40,933 bases of DNA from positions 1 to 40,933 of the forward strand of contig MHBL01000051.1 of NCBI GenBank assembly GCA_001803235.1, in the 5' to 3' direction. Below, piece after piece: positions 21,930-30,180 of the stretch; the first letter of the stretch is position 1; each line of letters starts with the position of its first letter. A program made the position numbers and the translations under genes. This DNA comes from Lentisphaerae bacterium RIFOXYA12_64_32 (GTDB lineage: Bacteria > Verrucomicrobiota > Lentisphaeria > Oligosphaerales > YB12-FULL-65-16). Below the pieces are notes generated by a model. The model had not been told where the DNA came from and ran no database searches. It was given only the letters and a program-made list of their open reading frames with translations.

Positions 21930-24900
21930 TCACTCTACGACCATCTCCCGTTTCACCTCGACCATACGGCCGTTGACGTCGCAGCGGGCGGGCCCGAAGG
22001 CGTGGAAGACGCGGATGCGCTTTGACGTCGCCAGTGGTTGGCCGTCCAGGCTGCGCAAGGTGAACAACGCGGGTTGCTCGTACTTCACACTGCCCCAGGT
22101 CTGGGCGTGGAACGCCACGAACTCGGGCGTCTCGACGAGGAACCCGCGCGGCGGCAACACCACTTCGGTGCCATCGCCGCGGCGGACGGTCAGGCTCTCG
22201 GTGCGGTCGTTCACGGTTGCCACCGCCTTGTCCCCGAACGTGGTGCGGCGCGCGCGCCGGTCGGGGGTCAGGAACTCCAGCTTGGTCAGCAGCACGCGTG
22301 CGGTCAGTTCGTGCAGCGGGCTGAGAACTTCGTGCGTGTTCTTCAGGAACCGGTCGGTCAGGTTCAGGCCCTCGGCCCAGCCGCCGTCCGCCTGCACGAA
22401 GCAGTCCTGGCCGGCCCCGTCCGGTGATTCCGGGACGGGCAGCAGTTTGGGCCCGTTCTTGTCGACGGCGAGCAGTCCAAGCCGGTAACTGCGTCCCCCG
22501 CCGTCGGGTGCGGCCAACCGCGCGCGGTTGCCGGCCTGCGGGTCCCACATGCCGATGCGGACCTCGAACGCCCCCGTCTTGCCCTTTGGGATCTGGACTG
22601 TCCTCGGGCCGATGCAGACGACGCCCGGTTGCCAAGTCGTCATGGCCGGCTCGGGCACGTGGTCGTCTTGGAAGAGGATCTTGCTGGTCGCGCCGGGGTC
22701 GACGAAGTGCACGAACACGCGCCAGTCCTTCTCGACCGGACCGGTGACCTGCCAGGCGTAGGTGATGTTGACGGCGTCCTCGCCGGCCGGTTCGACTGCG
22801 GCGATCGACGGCGTGAGCGGCAGCGGCTTCTCCTCCGCTTTCTGCCAGTACAGGTGCGTGCCCATGCTGTGGTAGTGCAACGGCCGGCCGATGCTGATGT
22901 GGTGCAGGACGTAGCTGGCTGCGGACTCCGGGCTGTAGCCGTACTTGCCGTACATGGCGATGCAGTCGCGGTAGACCATTTCGAACAGCGGGATGACCGT
23001 GGCGCCGAGGCACTCGGGCATGGCCTCGTTGTGGTAGTAGCGGCCGGAGACGCCGGTCAGACCCTCGAAGAAGTCGGCGTGCGGCACGGCCCATTCGCGG
23101 CCGCACTCGCTCCCGAACAGGCCCAGCGTGTCGCGGGCGTAGTCCGAAATGTCGCACTTGTACTTCATGTCGTCGGCGCGTGTCAGCGGGTGCGCCGGGT
23201 CGAAACACTCCTGCAGCCCGACGGCGTACGTGGTGTCGATGAAGTAGGCGCACGGACCGGACAGGGAGCGCACCGCCGGCAGGTTCTGCGGGCGCTTCGC
23301 CAGGTCCACGGCCGTCTTCGAGCAGGTGAGCCACGCCTGGCCGCCCGCCCACTTGCCGCCCTTGACCAGGTTGCCCTTCGCGTCCTTCATGATCAGCTTC
23401 TCGTCCCACGACGGCGCGTCGCGGTAGATATCCTGGTAGTTGTCGTGCAGCCCGGGGAGGTAACCGGTTGCGGCGATCCGCTGCATGGCTTCTGCGAACT
23501 TCGCATCGCCGCCGCACTCGGGCGCGGTCGGGAGGATGTCCGGGTGCTGGCTGTCGTAGCCGCGGTGGATCCAGCCGCCGAGAATGAACAGGACACGTTC
23601 CATCTGCAGGTCGTTGCGCAGGTGCTCGGCCACGGCAGCCGCCTCGTCGAACGTCCAGTTCATGGTCTCGCCCTTGACGGTGCCGTCCGCGTCGACGTTG
23701 CGGATGAAGCAGGTCCAGAGCTTGACGTTCGAGGCGCCGATCAGATTCTCGGCCAACGGGTTGCGCTTCACCTTTTCGTCCCAGGTCTGGACCAGGCCGC
23801 GCTGCGTGGCGACCTCGCGGTAAGCCTGCGCGACCGTGACCGCATCGCCTTTGCCGAGGAGCCGGATCTGGAACGACCGCGCCGACTTGCGCAGTGCGAC
23901 CGTTGGCGCCAGGAGCTGCCGACCGGGGATGGCCTGGCCGGCGGCCCAGGTGCTCTTGATGTCGATCGTCACGTACGGATCACTCCACGACAGGAGCGCG
24001 GCCGAGCCCTGCTTCAACAGTCCGATCATGGCCATGTGGCAACTCTCGTAGCCGTAGGTGTCGAAGGCGCGGCGGAAGACCACGCCGCTGTCCGCCGGGA
24101 TCAGCACGCCTTCCCGGATCGGGACAAGCACGGCGCCTTGCTCAGCGTCGGTGACCCAGAACCCATCCTCGGGGAACCGGATGCCCTGGCACTCGATGCC
24201 TGCCGCGGTCTCATAGCTGAAGTCGATGGTCTTGCCGTCGGGCAGGAGCCGGAACAAGACGGTGATTTCCAGTGCGGAGTCCGCCGTGTCGCGGTAGCGG
24301 ACGCGGATTGTGTCGGCGCTGGTTTCCACGGTCCCGGTGTTGAACAGGAGATGGGCCTTCTTCTCGGCGGTTTGAACGTCGGCACTGCCGAGCCCGGTCG
24401 TGCCAGGGTTCGAGTGCCAGGTCACGCCGCTCGCTTTGTCGAGCAGCGCGAACGCCGAACCGTCTTTGGCCACGCGCAGACTGAGGCTCGGGCTGTCGAG
24501 GGTTGCGGAGTCCGCAAGCCGCGCCTCGAGTGCCTGGTAGCGCCGCGCGAGTTCCGCGACGGCGAGCGGCTCGAACTGTGGCTTGGCGTCCGGTGCGGCT
24601 GGGTCAATCTCGACCTGGCGCACGTACTCGTCGCAGAACCGGATGTGCTGCGGTTCCCAGACGTACACGCCGATGTGGACCCAGCACGGACCGGGCTTCG
24701 CCCCGGCCGGAATGCTGACCATGCAGGGGCCGTCCTCGATTTCCTGCCCGGTCTTCCACAGCGTGGTCGGAACGGTTGGTTCGTGGTCGGAATTGGCGAA
24801 CGCGGTCTTGCAGTCGCGCTCGGTCTCGAGGTGCACGAAGACGTGGTAGCTCTCCGCCGCCGGCGCACCATCGTTGGCGAACACCAGCGAGACGGGCAAG

Positions 24901-25139
24901 GTGCCGCCGGGCCGGAATCGGTCCGCGGGCAGAACGGCGCGTACGAGCCTAGGCTTGAAGGTTTCCGTCGCGGGTGGTTTCATGGCCGTGTTCTCCTGTG
25001 CGTTCTCCGCAACCGGGGCCTGCGCGTAAACGCAGCCGGCCAGAAGGCAGAATGCCGTCATGCCGGTGGCCGCGAGCCTGACGACCGGGGATCGGGTGGG
25101 GCGTCGGGGCCGGGCCGTTGTGTGCGATAGCAATACCAT
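21930..25139 (-). CDS. Large secreted DUF5696-like glycan-active protein
   Basis: The 1069-aa product carries an N-terminal export signal with a possible lipobox (LLAGC, C36). A beta-sandwich follows (about 60-190, VSLVFANDGAPAAESYHVFV), then a galactose-mutarotase-like sandwich (about 200-430). A TIM-barrel-like core (about 470-760) contains FILGGWIHRGYDSQHPD, LHDNYQDIYRDAPSW and SECGREWAVPHADFF. A C-terminal sandwich repeats the N-terminal type (about 790-900). The arrangement resembles DUF5696 and, more distantly, GH101-type barrels; enzymatic activity is inferred. The GGAAGGAG region before ATG 25139 supports the start. It is transcribed alone. Confidence 0.7.
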   Translation of the reverse strand: MVLLSHTTARPRRPTRSPVVRLAATGMTAFCLLAGCVYAQAPVAENAQENTAMKPPATETFKPRLVRAVLPADRFRPGGTLPVSLVFANDGAPAAESYHVFVHLETERDCKTAFANSDHEPTVPTTLWKTGQEIEDGPCMVSIPAGAKPGPCWVHIGVYVWEPQHIRFCDEYVRQVEIDPAAPDAKPQFEPLAVAELARRYQALEARLADSATLDSPSLSLRVAKDGSAFALLDKASGVTWHSNPGTTGLGSADVQTAEKKAHLLFNTGTVETSADTIRVRYRDTADSALEITVLFRLLPDGKTIDFSYETAAGIECQGIRFPEDGFWVTDAEQGAVLVPIREGVLIPADSGVVFRRAFDTYGYESCHMAMIGLLKQGSAALLSWSDPYVTIDIKSTWAAGQAIPGRQLLAPTVALRKSARSFQIRLLGKGDAVTVAQAYREVATQRGLVQTWDEKVKRNPLAENLIGASNVKLWTCFIRNVDADGTVKGETMNWTFDEAAAVAEHLRNDLQMERVLFILGGWIHRGYDSQHPDILPTAPECGGDAKFAEAMQRIAATGYLPGLHDNYQDIYRDAPSWDEKLIMKDAKGNLVKGGKWAGGQAWLTCSKTAVDLAKRPQNLPAVRSLSGPCAYFIDTTYAVGLQECFDPAHPLTRADDMKYKCDISDYARDTLGLFGSECGREWAVPHADFFEGLTGVSGRYYHNEAMPECLGATVIPLFEMVYRDCIAMYGKYGYSPESAASYVLHHISIGRPLHYHSMGTHLYWQKAEEKPLPLTPSIAAVEPAGEDAVNITYAWQVTGPVEKDWRVFVHFVDPGATSKILFQDDHVPEPAMTTWQPGVVCIGPRTVQIPKGKTGAFEVRIGMWDPQAGNRARLAAPDGGGRSYRLGLLAVDKNGPKLLPVPESPDGAGQDCFVQADGGWAEGLNLTDRFLKNTHEVLSPLHELTARVLLTKLEFLTPDRRARRTTFGDKAVATVNDRTESLTVRRGDGTEVVLPPRGFLVETPEFVAFHAQTWGSVKYEQPALFTLRSLDGQPLATSKRIRVFHAFGPARCDVNGRMVEVKREMVVE

Positions 25140-25371
25140 GAGATTACACCTCTCCTTCCGGGTAGGGCATCGGATCTGGGGTACGCTCAGCGTCAGCCGG
25201 TCCCTCTTGCCCGTCCCTCTTGATCACCGGTAGCTCTGCCGTCCTGATGCCGGCACGCCGCTACTTGCGCTGGCCGGCACTCGTGGACTGTAGCCGTGAA
25301 TTTCGTCACTGGGCGGCGTGACATGAGCCTTTGTTCTCAACGGGGTTACTGCGCAGTGGCTTGACTGGGAG

Positions 25372-25611
25372 TCACGCCGACGTCAGGATGTCGTCGCGCG
25401 ACACGCCCTTGTGCGCGGCCACGGCGCGAACAATGGCATTCAGCGTTCCGACCCTTAACACCCGGTGATCGGGAACGGTGACTCGGTGCTTGGTGGGGAT
25501 TCCAGTCTCCATGACAACGTGGCTGCCTTCTTGGTGGAGGACGCGATATCCCCACTCGCCACACAGAACGGCGATGAGTTGGCGCCCGCTGAGGTTGCGG
25601 GGGAGTTTCAT
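25372..25611 (-). CDS. hicA: HicA mRNA interferase toxin
   Basis: The 79-aa product has the double-stranded RNA-binding-like HicA fold: LSGRQLIAVLCGEWGYRVL, then EGSHVV with the catalytic His (H31), and VTVPDHRVLRVGTLNAIVRA. HicA cuts mRNA in a translation-independent way. Its ATG overlaps the end of hicB by 4 nt (25608-25611), so the antitoxin is translated first. Confidence 0.88.
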   Translation of the reverse strand: MKLPRNLSGRQLIAVLCGEWGYRVLHQEGSHVVMETGIPTKHRVTVPDHRVLRVGTLNAIVRAVAAHKGVSRDDILTSA

Positions 25612-25871
25612 GCCGGGATCAGGACCTCGTCCCTGACAAGGTGCAGCCGGATGGCTCTCGGCTTGGGGCGGTCGAAAAACTGGGCTCCCACGGCCTCAGT
25701 CACGTTGACACGCAATTCGGGCCACGTGTCGCCTTGGGTGAAAATGTTCTCGGTGAGGCACTCGGCTACATACCCGCCGTCTGCGTCTTGCGTGACTTCG
25801 AAAACGAGTTCCGGTCCGACGCGCGGGCGTGTCTTGCATGGAGACGAAGATGCTGTCTTGACGCTTGCCAT
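25608..25871 (-). CDS. hicB: HicB-like antitoxin
   Basis: The 87-aa product has the HicB partial RNase H fold: ELVFEVTQDADGGYVAECL followed by FTQGDTWPELRVNVTEAVGAQF. It lacks a long C-terminal DNA-binding domain, as in short HicB variants. ATG 25871 is preferred because AGGAAGG lies 7-13 nt upstream; GTG 25877 is possible. It is the first gene of a hicBA unit. A weak promoter candidate (TTGCGT, 17 nt, TACGGT) lies upstream around 25930-25900. Confidence 0.82.
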   Translation of the reverse strand: MASVKTASSSPCKTRPRVGPELVFEVTQDADGGYVAECLTENIFTQGDTWPELRVNVTEAVGAQFFDRPKPRAIRLHLVRDEVLIPA

Positions 25872-25986
25872 ACTCACCTTCCTGCGGGTGACGCCATACC
25901 CCTACCGTACAGCGACCGCCGGGACAACGCAAGCCTTTGCACCGCTGAGCCAGGGCAGTTTCATCAACGAGGACAACCCATACGAT

Positions 25987-26496
25987 GTGGACTTCCTGAC
26001 GTTCCTGGTTGGGGTCTGCTCCTTCCTGCTCCTGGGCGCCCTCGTCGCTGCTTGGGTTGCCTACAGGATACGCAGGTGGCTCAAGCAGAAGTACTGCGGA
26101 TGGCTGCTCAAGCAATGCGAACATCCGACACGATCATGCCTACCGCTCGCTGTGTTCGGTGTCGGTTGCGCTCTGCTCGGTCTTGCGTCCCTCGGCTTGG
26201 TCTACCACCCCCTCATCCACGGAGATTGGAGCTACCTCATTGCCGATCTGTTTGGCGGCGGTGCGCCGTTCGGTATCGGTGGAGTTTGTATCAGGCAGGC
26301 ATTCCGTCACCGTCTCGTCCTCGGTTTCCTGAATCAAACCAAGATACGGCAAATGATCGCCGAACTGACTCCTGCGACAAGTGACAGACATCATCGAGGC
26401 ACCTGTCCCCCAGACCTCACCTTATGTTGCGCGCAACATAAGGTGAGGTCTGGTCCCCCAAGCGTCATCGCCTGTCCCCCAAGCGTACGGAGTTGA
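25987..26496 (+). CDS. Small membrane protein whose C-terminus runs through a palindrome
   Basis: The plus-strand frame encodes three hydrophobic segments: FLVGVCSFLLLGALVAAWVAY, LAVFGVGCALLGLASLGLVY, and a weaker LFGGGAPFGIGGVC. A basic cytoplasmic stretch follows (RQAFRHRLVLGFLNQTKIRQ). No family is recognised. The start is unclear: GTG 25987 is used because coding character begins there, but the frame is open further left opposite hicB. After TPATSDRHHRG the frame enters the 44-bp palindrome at 26410-26453 and ends at 26496, so the last ~35 residues are probably repeat-derived and the native stop may be lost. Confidence 0.45.
   Translation: MDFLTFLVGVCSFLLLGALVAAWVAYRIRRWLKQKYCGWLLKQCEHPTRSCLPLAVFGVGCALLGLASLGLVYHPLIHGDWSYLIADLFGGGAPFGIGGVCIRQAFRHRLVLGFLNQTKIRQMIAELTPATSDRHHRGTCPPDLTLCCAQHKVRSGPPSVIACPPSVRS
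26410..26453. repeat. Perfect 44-bp palindrome
   Basis: CCAGACCTCACCTTATGTTG at the left, followed by CG|CG, mirrors exactly to CAACATAAGGTGAGGTCTGG at the right: 22-bp arms with no loop. It is flanked by short repeats of CTGTCCCCCA(A)GCGT up to about 26490. No T-run follows. Possible roles are a dispersed palindrome or a bidirectional terminator for the flanking convergent genes. Confidence 0.9.
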
Positions 26497-26584
26497 CGAA
26501 AGAGCCCCGGATGGCTTGGCATGGCGGCTGGACGATTCGATTGCCAATGGCGCGGGTTCCGGGTGCACCGGCCGGGGGACCGTA

Positions 26585-26773
26585 TCAGGACCGTGGCACC
26601 GACAGGCGGGACCGACTGGCAGGCTTGCCGCCGGTGGTTCGGCGTGATTTGCGGCGTGTTTCCCGCCGCCGCAGATCGTCGAACAGGGCGCTCAGGTCGT
26701 AGTTGAACCGCTTGGCGTTCTCGTCCTTGACGCGCCACAGTTCCCGCAGAACTTCATCCGACAGGGTCTTCAT
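26585..26773 (-). CDS. 62-aa conserved-looking hypothetical protein
   Basis: ATG 26773 to TGA 26585 encodes MKTLSDEVLRELWRVKDENA followed by KRFNYDLSALFDDLRRRE and a basic, low-complexity tail. The arrangement of a helix with (L/V)xRVKDExA and then NYDLxALxxDLR is one I associate with a family of very short proteins common in cyanobacteria and Planctomycetota, often near toxin-antitoxin genes. This is recollection, not a search. No function is known. The C-terminal basic part may be unstructured. Confidence 0.6.
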   Translation of the reverse strand: MKTLSDEVLRELWRVKDENAKRFNYDLSALFDDLRRRETRRKSRRTTGGKPASRSRLSVPRS

Positions 26774-26808
26774 CTCCCATCAACTCGTCCGGGGTGCAGG
26801 GCGCGTCC

Positions 26809-27738
26809 TCAGCCCGATTCCGGCATAAACGTCGGCATGCAGACCCCGGCGAACGGGGTGAAGGCGCCGCGGACCTGGCAGAAGTGCATCTCGCAGTTCC
26901 TGGCGCCCCAGGCGTAGGCCTGCCGGACCAGGTCGCCTTCGCCGACGGGCAGCAGAAAGACGGGTGTCCGGCCGCGCTGATGGTTCAGCTCAGCCAGCAG
27001 CAGCGGCGCCGCGACGCCGGCATTCCGCATGACCCCCGGGCCGATCATCGTGCAGCCCGGGTGCTGGCAGGAGACCAGGACACCGTCCAAGCCGCCACCG
27101 GCGCCGGGCAGCACGGACACGTGCCAGATGCCGTCAGGATTGGTGATGAAGTGCCGGTAGTCGCCGGGACGCTGGATGTGGCTCACAGCCAGTTCCAGGG
27201 CGGCGATGGCATCCGCGTCGGCCAGGCACGCGGTCCGGACCCGTGCGGACTCCGCAAGCGTGACCGAAAGGCCGTCGTGCGGGACGGTGAGGAGCATGTC
27301 CTGGAAGGCGCAGCGCGGGACGAACCCGGCCCGGGTGTAGAGCGAGAACGAGTCCAGGTTCATGGCGCTGGAGACCAGGCGCACCGGCTTGCCGCGCTGC
27401 TCGGCAAAGCCGATGATCGTATTCAGCAGTACGCGCGCCACGCCGCGGCCGAAATGGTTCGGGTGAACGTTCATGATGCCCAGTGACACGTGCGTGGGGC
27501 GGTCGTGGCGGAAACAGGACCCGATGAGGCGTCCGGTCCGCGCGTCCTCGGCGACGATCCCGCCGCTGCCGGGCAGCGCGTGATAGACGTCGAAAAACAG
27601 CGTCGTCGTGTCCGGACCGCCGGCGAAAATCGCGCCGTGCCCGTGCGCCTGGTACCAGTAGTTCGTCGATAGACAGACCAGTTCCGCGACCTCGAGCCGG
27701 TCGCCCGCTCGCATTTCACGAATCACGTAGCCTTGCAT
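26809..27738 (-). CDS. Double-domain GNAT acetyltransferase-like protein
   Basis: The 309-aa product has an N-terminal GNAT domain. MNVHPNHFGRGVARVLLNTI (89-108) is motif A with the acetyl-CoA pyrophosphate loop HFGRGVA, and NLDSFSLYTRAGFVP is motif B. The second half (about 160-305) begins RVRTACLADADAIAALELAV and looks like a second, more degenerate GNAT-like domain without an obvious CoA loop. The acceptor substrate is unknown. ATG 27738 has AGGAG 9 nt upstream, so it is preferred over ATG 27768. It is a single gene. Confidence 0.8.
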   Translation of the reverse strand: MQGYVIREMRAGDRLEVAELVCLSTNYWYQAHGHGAIFAGGPDTTTLFFDVYHALPGSGGIVAEDARTGRLIGSCFRHDRPTHVSLGIMNVHPNHFGRGVARVLLNTIIGFAEQRGKPVRLVSSAMNLDSFSLYTRAGFVPRCAFQDMLLTVPHDGLSVTLAESARVRTACLADADAIAALELAVSHIQRPGDYRHFITNPDGIWHVSVLPGAGGGLDGVLVSCQHPGCTMIGPGVMRNAGVAAPLLLAELNHQRGRTPVFLLPVGEGDLVRQAYAWGARNCEMHFCQVRGAFTPFAGVCMPTFMPESG

Positions 27739-28001
27739 GTGACAGCTCCTGCTCCCGGAATCGTTCATCGTAATCCCCGTCGCAATTGCCCGAGCCCCGT
27801 GAAGAAATCGGCCGGTGTCTGGCGGGGAGCCCTGGAACGCGGGTTCGCCGTAACCCGCGGGCTGGGGCAACCACGGGGCGATCTTCACGTCAACAATAAT
27901 CCCAGCCGTTCCCGAAGTCGAGGCGGAATGCAGGGTGGGGCGGAAGGCGTTAGCAGCTCCCGGGCGGCGCCGGCCCGGTCATATCAGGCTCTTGCTCCGT
28001 G

Positions 28002-28168
28002 CTTCCGTCAGAGTTCCGCCCTTCAGGGTCTGTCGATTTAGTGACGCAAAGAGCCCGCGTCCTCGCGGGCTGGTTTGGTGTTGCGCGGGTTAAATCGACA
28101 GACCCCTTCGGGCGGAAGTGGCAGCGACGCTTCAGCGCGCGGGCGCGCGGCGTTGCCATCCGCACACG
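28002..28168. repeat. Host repeat (family C), copy 2, interrupted by a MITE
   Basis: CTTCCGTCAGAGTTCCGCC lies to the left of the MITE, and GGCGGAAGTGGCAGCGACGC with CTTCAGCGCGCGGGCGCGCG and GTTGCCATCCGCACACG to its right. Both sides match the uninterrupted copy at 30331-30412, which is in the opposite orientation. Confidence 0.85.
28026..28105. mobile_element. Loop-inserted MITE, copy 3 (80 bp)
   Basis: The ends are GGGTCTGTCGATTTAGTG and GGTTAAATCGACAGACCC. The flanks CTTCA (28021-28025) and CTTCG (28106-28110) are a slightly decayed direct repeat. The middle holds AGCCCGCG-TCCT-CGCGGGCT, a perfect 8-bp hairpin that is one mismatch away in copy 2. The element is the same length as copy 2 with roughly three quarters of positions alike by eye. 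Confidence 0.87.
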
Positions 28169-28392
28169 TGCTGTCATGCGTCGGGACGTGGCGTGGGCAG
28201 TCTCGGCCCCTCAGCTTCAGGCCATTCTGGGTGCCACCGCAGGCCACGCGCGTCTTGCCGTACCCCAGGGCCGGGCTCATATTGTCAACGCGCGACATGG
28301 ATTGCCCCCCCCATGCTGCACCGGGTTGTCCGACGTCAGAAACGCCGGAAGTGAACGATGGGCGTGGTTCGACAGGCTGAAGGAAATCCGAC

Positions 28393-29649
28393 ATGCTCCG
28401 CCATCTCCTGATTCTTATCCTCCTGTGCGCGTTTGGCGCGGCCACTGCGACCTGCGACTCCAGCGACGCGGACCGGGTGGTCGTCGTGCGCAACCTCGGC
28501 AGCGAGGTCTCTCGCACCATCGTCGACGATTACTCGCGACGGTGTGGTGTCCGCCAGATTGTCGACGTCACCTGTGCTGATTCCGCCAGCGCGGCGGGCA
28601 AGGAGACCATCGCTTACGCCGACTATCTCAAGGCCATCGAATCCCCGTTGCGCGCGTACCTGGCCAGCCATCCGCAGATCGACTACATCGTGCTCACCAA
28701 GGGCATTCCGATTCGCCTCGCCGGCGTGCCGCAGGGGATCGGCCCGTCGGGACGCCTGGCCCTCGACAGTGTCCTGGCCGCCCTCGACTACGAGAGCACC
28801 CCAGGCGCAGTCCGGGTCGACATCAGCGATCGGAACTACGGCCCAGCGTTCCGCGGCCAAGCCTGGGCCAACCGGTTCTGGAACAGCCAGGCGCCGTTCA
28901 GCCATGCCGTGTTCGGAGGTTACCTGGTCACCCGCCTCGATGGCTACACCGCCGCCGATGCGATGGCCCTGACCACCCGATCGTTGGCAGCGCGCGGCGT
29001 CCGCGACGCCGGCAAGGCGCCGACCGGGACGATCCTGCTCGACATCTGCCCAGGCTACGGCTTCACCGACAAGACGAAGCAACCCTATTCCATCCGTTCA
29101 CCTGAGCAGGACGCCACGACGCCGATCGCCATCACACGGGAGAGCCGCTACGGAGAATACAACTCCGACATGCAACTCGCCGGCGACCTCCTCGGAGTGT
29201 GCCGGATCCCATGCCGCGTCGAGGCGACCGATCTGTTCCTCGGCGGGCTCAGTGACGTCATGGGCTATGTGTCATGGGGCAGCAACGACAAACATTACGA
29301 TGCCGCCGCCTACCATGCGCTCGGTTTCGCCCCCGGCGCGATTGCCGAAACCGCCGTTTCGACCAGTGGCCGCACCTTCCTGCCCACCCGGGGCGGGCAA
29401 TCGCTGATGGCCGACCTGATCGCCCAAGGCGTCACTGGCGCCAAGGGCTACACCGACGAGCCGCTGCTCCAGGCCATCGCATCGCCCAGCATCATGTTCG
29501 AGCGCTACACCCGCGGCTGGACGCTGGCCGACAGCCTCTACGCCGCCTCCGCACTGGTCGGATGGCAGGACATTGTCATCGGGGACCCGCTGTGCCGGGC
29601 GTACCCGGAACAACCGCAAGCCGCTTCCCAATCCACGCCGCACCAATAG
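28393..29649 (+). CDS. TIGR03790 family secreted protein
   Basis: The 418-aa product has a signal peptide (MLRHLLILILLCAFGAATAT). It follows the layout of TIGR03790: an early VVVVRN strand, YIVLTKGIPIRLAG, ALDSVLAAL, GYLVTRLDGYTAADA, MGYVSWGSNDKHYD, IAETAVSTSGRTF, and a closing GWQDIVIGDPLCRAY. The biochemical role is unknown. The family is described as occurring only in genomes with exosortase, so an exosortase/PEP-CTERM-type sorting system is expected elsewhere in this genome. AAGGA lies 8 nt before ATG 28393. It appears to be a single gene. Confidence 0.88.
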   Translation: MLRHLLILILLCAFGAATATCDSSDADRVVVVRNLGSEVSRTIVDDYSRRCGVRQIVDVTCADSASAAGKETIAYADYLKAIESPLRAYLASHPQIDYIVLTKGIPIRLAGVPQGIGPSGRLALDSVLAALDYESTPGAVRVDISDRNYGPAFRGQAWANRFWNSQAPFSHAVFGGYLVTRLDGYTAADAMALTTRSLAARGVRDAGKAPTGTILLDICPGYGFTDKTKQPYSIRSPEQDATTPIAITRESRYGEYNSDMQLAGDLLGVCRIPCRVEATDLFLGGLSDVMGYVSWGSNDKHYDAAAYHALGFAPGAIAETAVSTSGRTFLPTRGGQSLMADLIAQGVTGAKGYTDEPLLQAIASPSIMFERYTRGWTLADSLYAASALVGWQDIVIGDPLCRAYPEQPQAASQSTPHQ

Positions 29650-29868
29650 GAAGCGACCGAAACGTTTCCCGAGTGGGTCAGTCAAGCGCCGCTGTGTGAC
29701 TGGGGGGCATTCGGTGTGACCTTGGGGGAATGCGTCAGCGCCCCCCGGGGCCGCAGACGGCCCGGTCATGTCTCGCGAGTTACTTGCCGGTTCGGCGTGT
29801 TCTGAGCTTGCGGGCAACGGGCTGCCCGCACCACTCGGCACCCGTGGCCCGGCCAGTCCCTTGGCCGG

Positions 29869-30022
29869 CGAGTAACATGGTACCCCACGACTCCAAACTC
29901 GCGTTTTCTGGTCGACTTTGTGACGTTAGCAACCACGCCGGCCTGGTGTCGGGTGTCGGGTGTCGGGGGGAGGAGGTGCCTCCTGACTTCGACGTTCGTC
30001 TTGGTTCCGGCTATGCCGGTTT
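29869..30022. repeat. Dispersed repeat family D, copy 2
   Basis: CGAGTAACATGGTACCCCAC followed by GACTCCAAACTCGCGTTTTC and GACTTTGTGACG match 7281-7350 with few differences. CTTGGTTCCGGCTATGCCGG (from 29999) matches 7405-7425. The intervening ~60 bp are unrelated. Confidence 0.85.
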
Positions 30023-30058
30023 GGGAGTCGCGAGTGGGAACGGATTCGCCAGCATAGC

Positions 30059-30180
30059 CACCTGCCACCTTGTGTGGCAGGTGAACGGGTTCATTGGCTA
30101 CTACACCGCACCTCGTCCCCCTCTCTTCCCTTTCCCCCGTCCGGCGGCGCCGGACGGGGGAAAGGGAAGAGAGGGGGACG
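30059..30180. repeat. Two perfect hairpins, one with a 31-bp stem
   Basis: CACCTGCCAC (30059-30068) pairs with GTGGCAGGTG (30074-30083). Further on, 30114-30144 (CGTCCCCCTCTC...GTCCGG) pairs perfectly over 31 bp with 30150-30180 around the loop CGGCG. One strand of the large stem is almost pure pyrimidine (CT-rich), the other pure purine. It is not beside a stop codon and has no T-tract. Confidence 0.9.

Larger units (their letters stand above)
27739..28392. other. Repeat-bearing gap between GNAT and TIGR03790 genes
   Basis: The ~650 bp contain a small hairpin (CGCGGGTT/AACCCGCG, 27838-27859) and a family C host repeat with the third MITE (28002-28168). From 28169 to 28380 I recognise nothing. 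There is no supported gene. Confidence 0.6.

Noticed and set aside
22629..25130. An 833-codon plus-strand open frame
   Set aside because: It is antisense to the DUF5696-like gene; its composition is that of a shadow frame.
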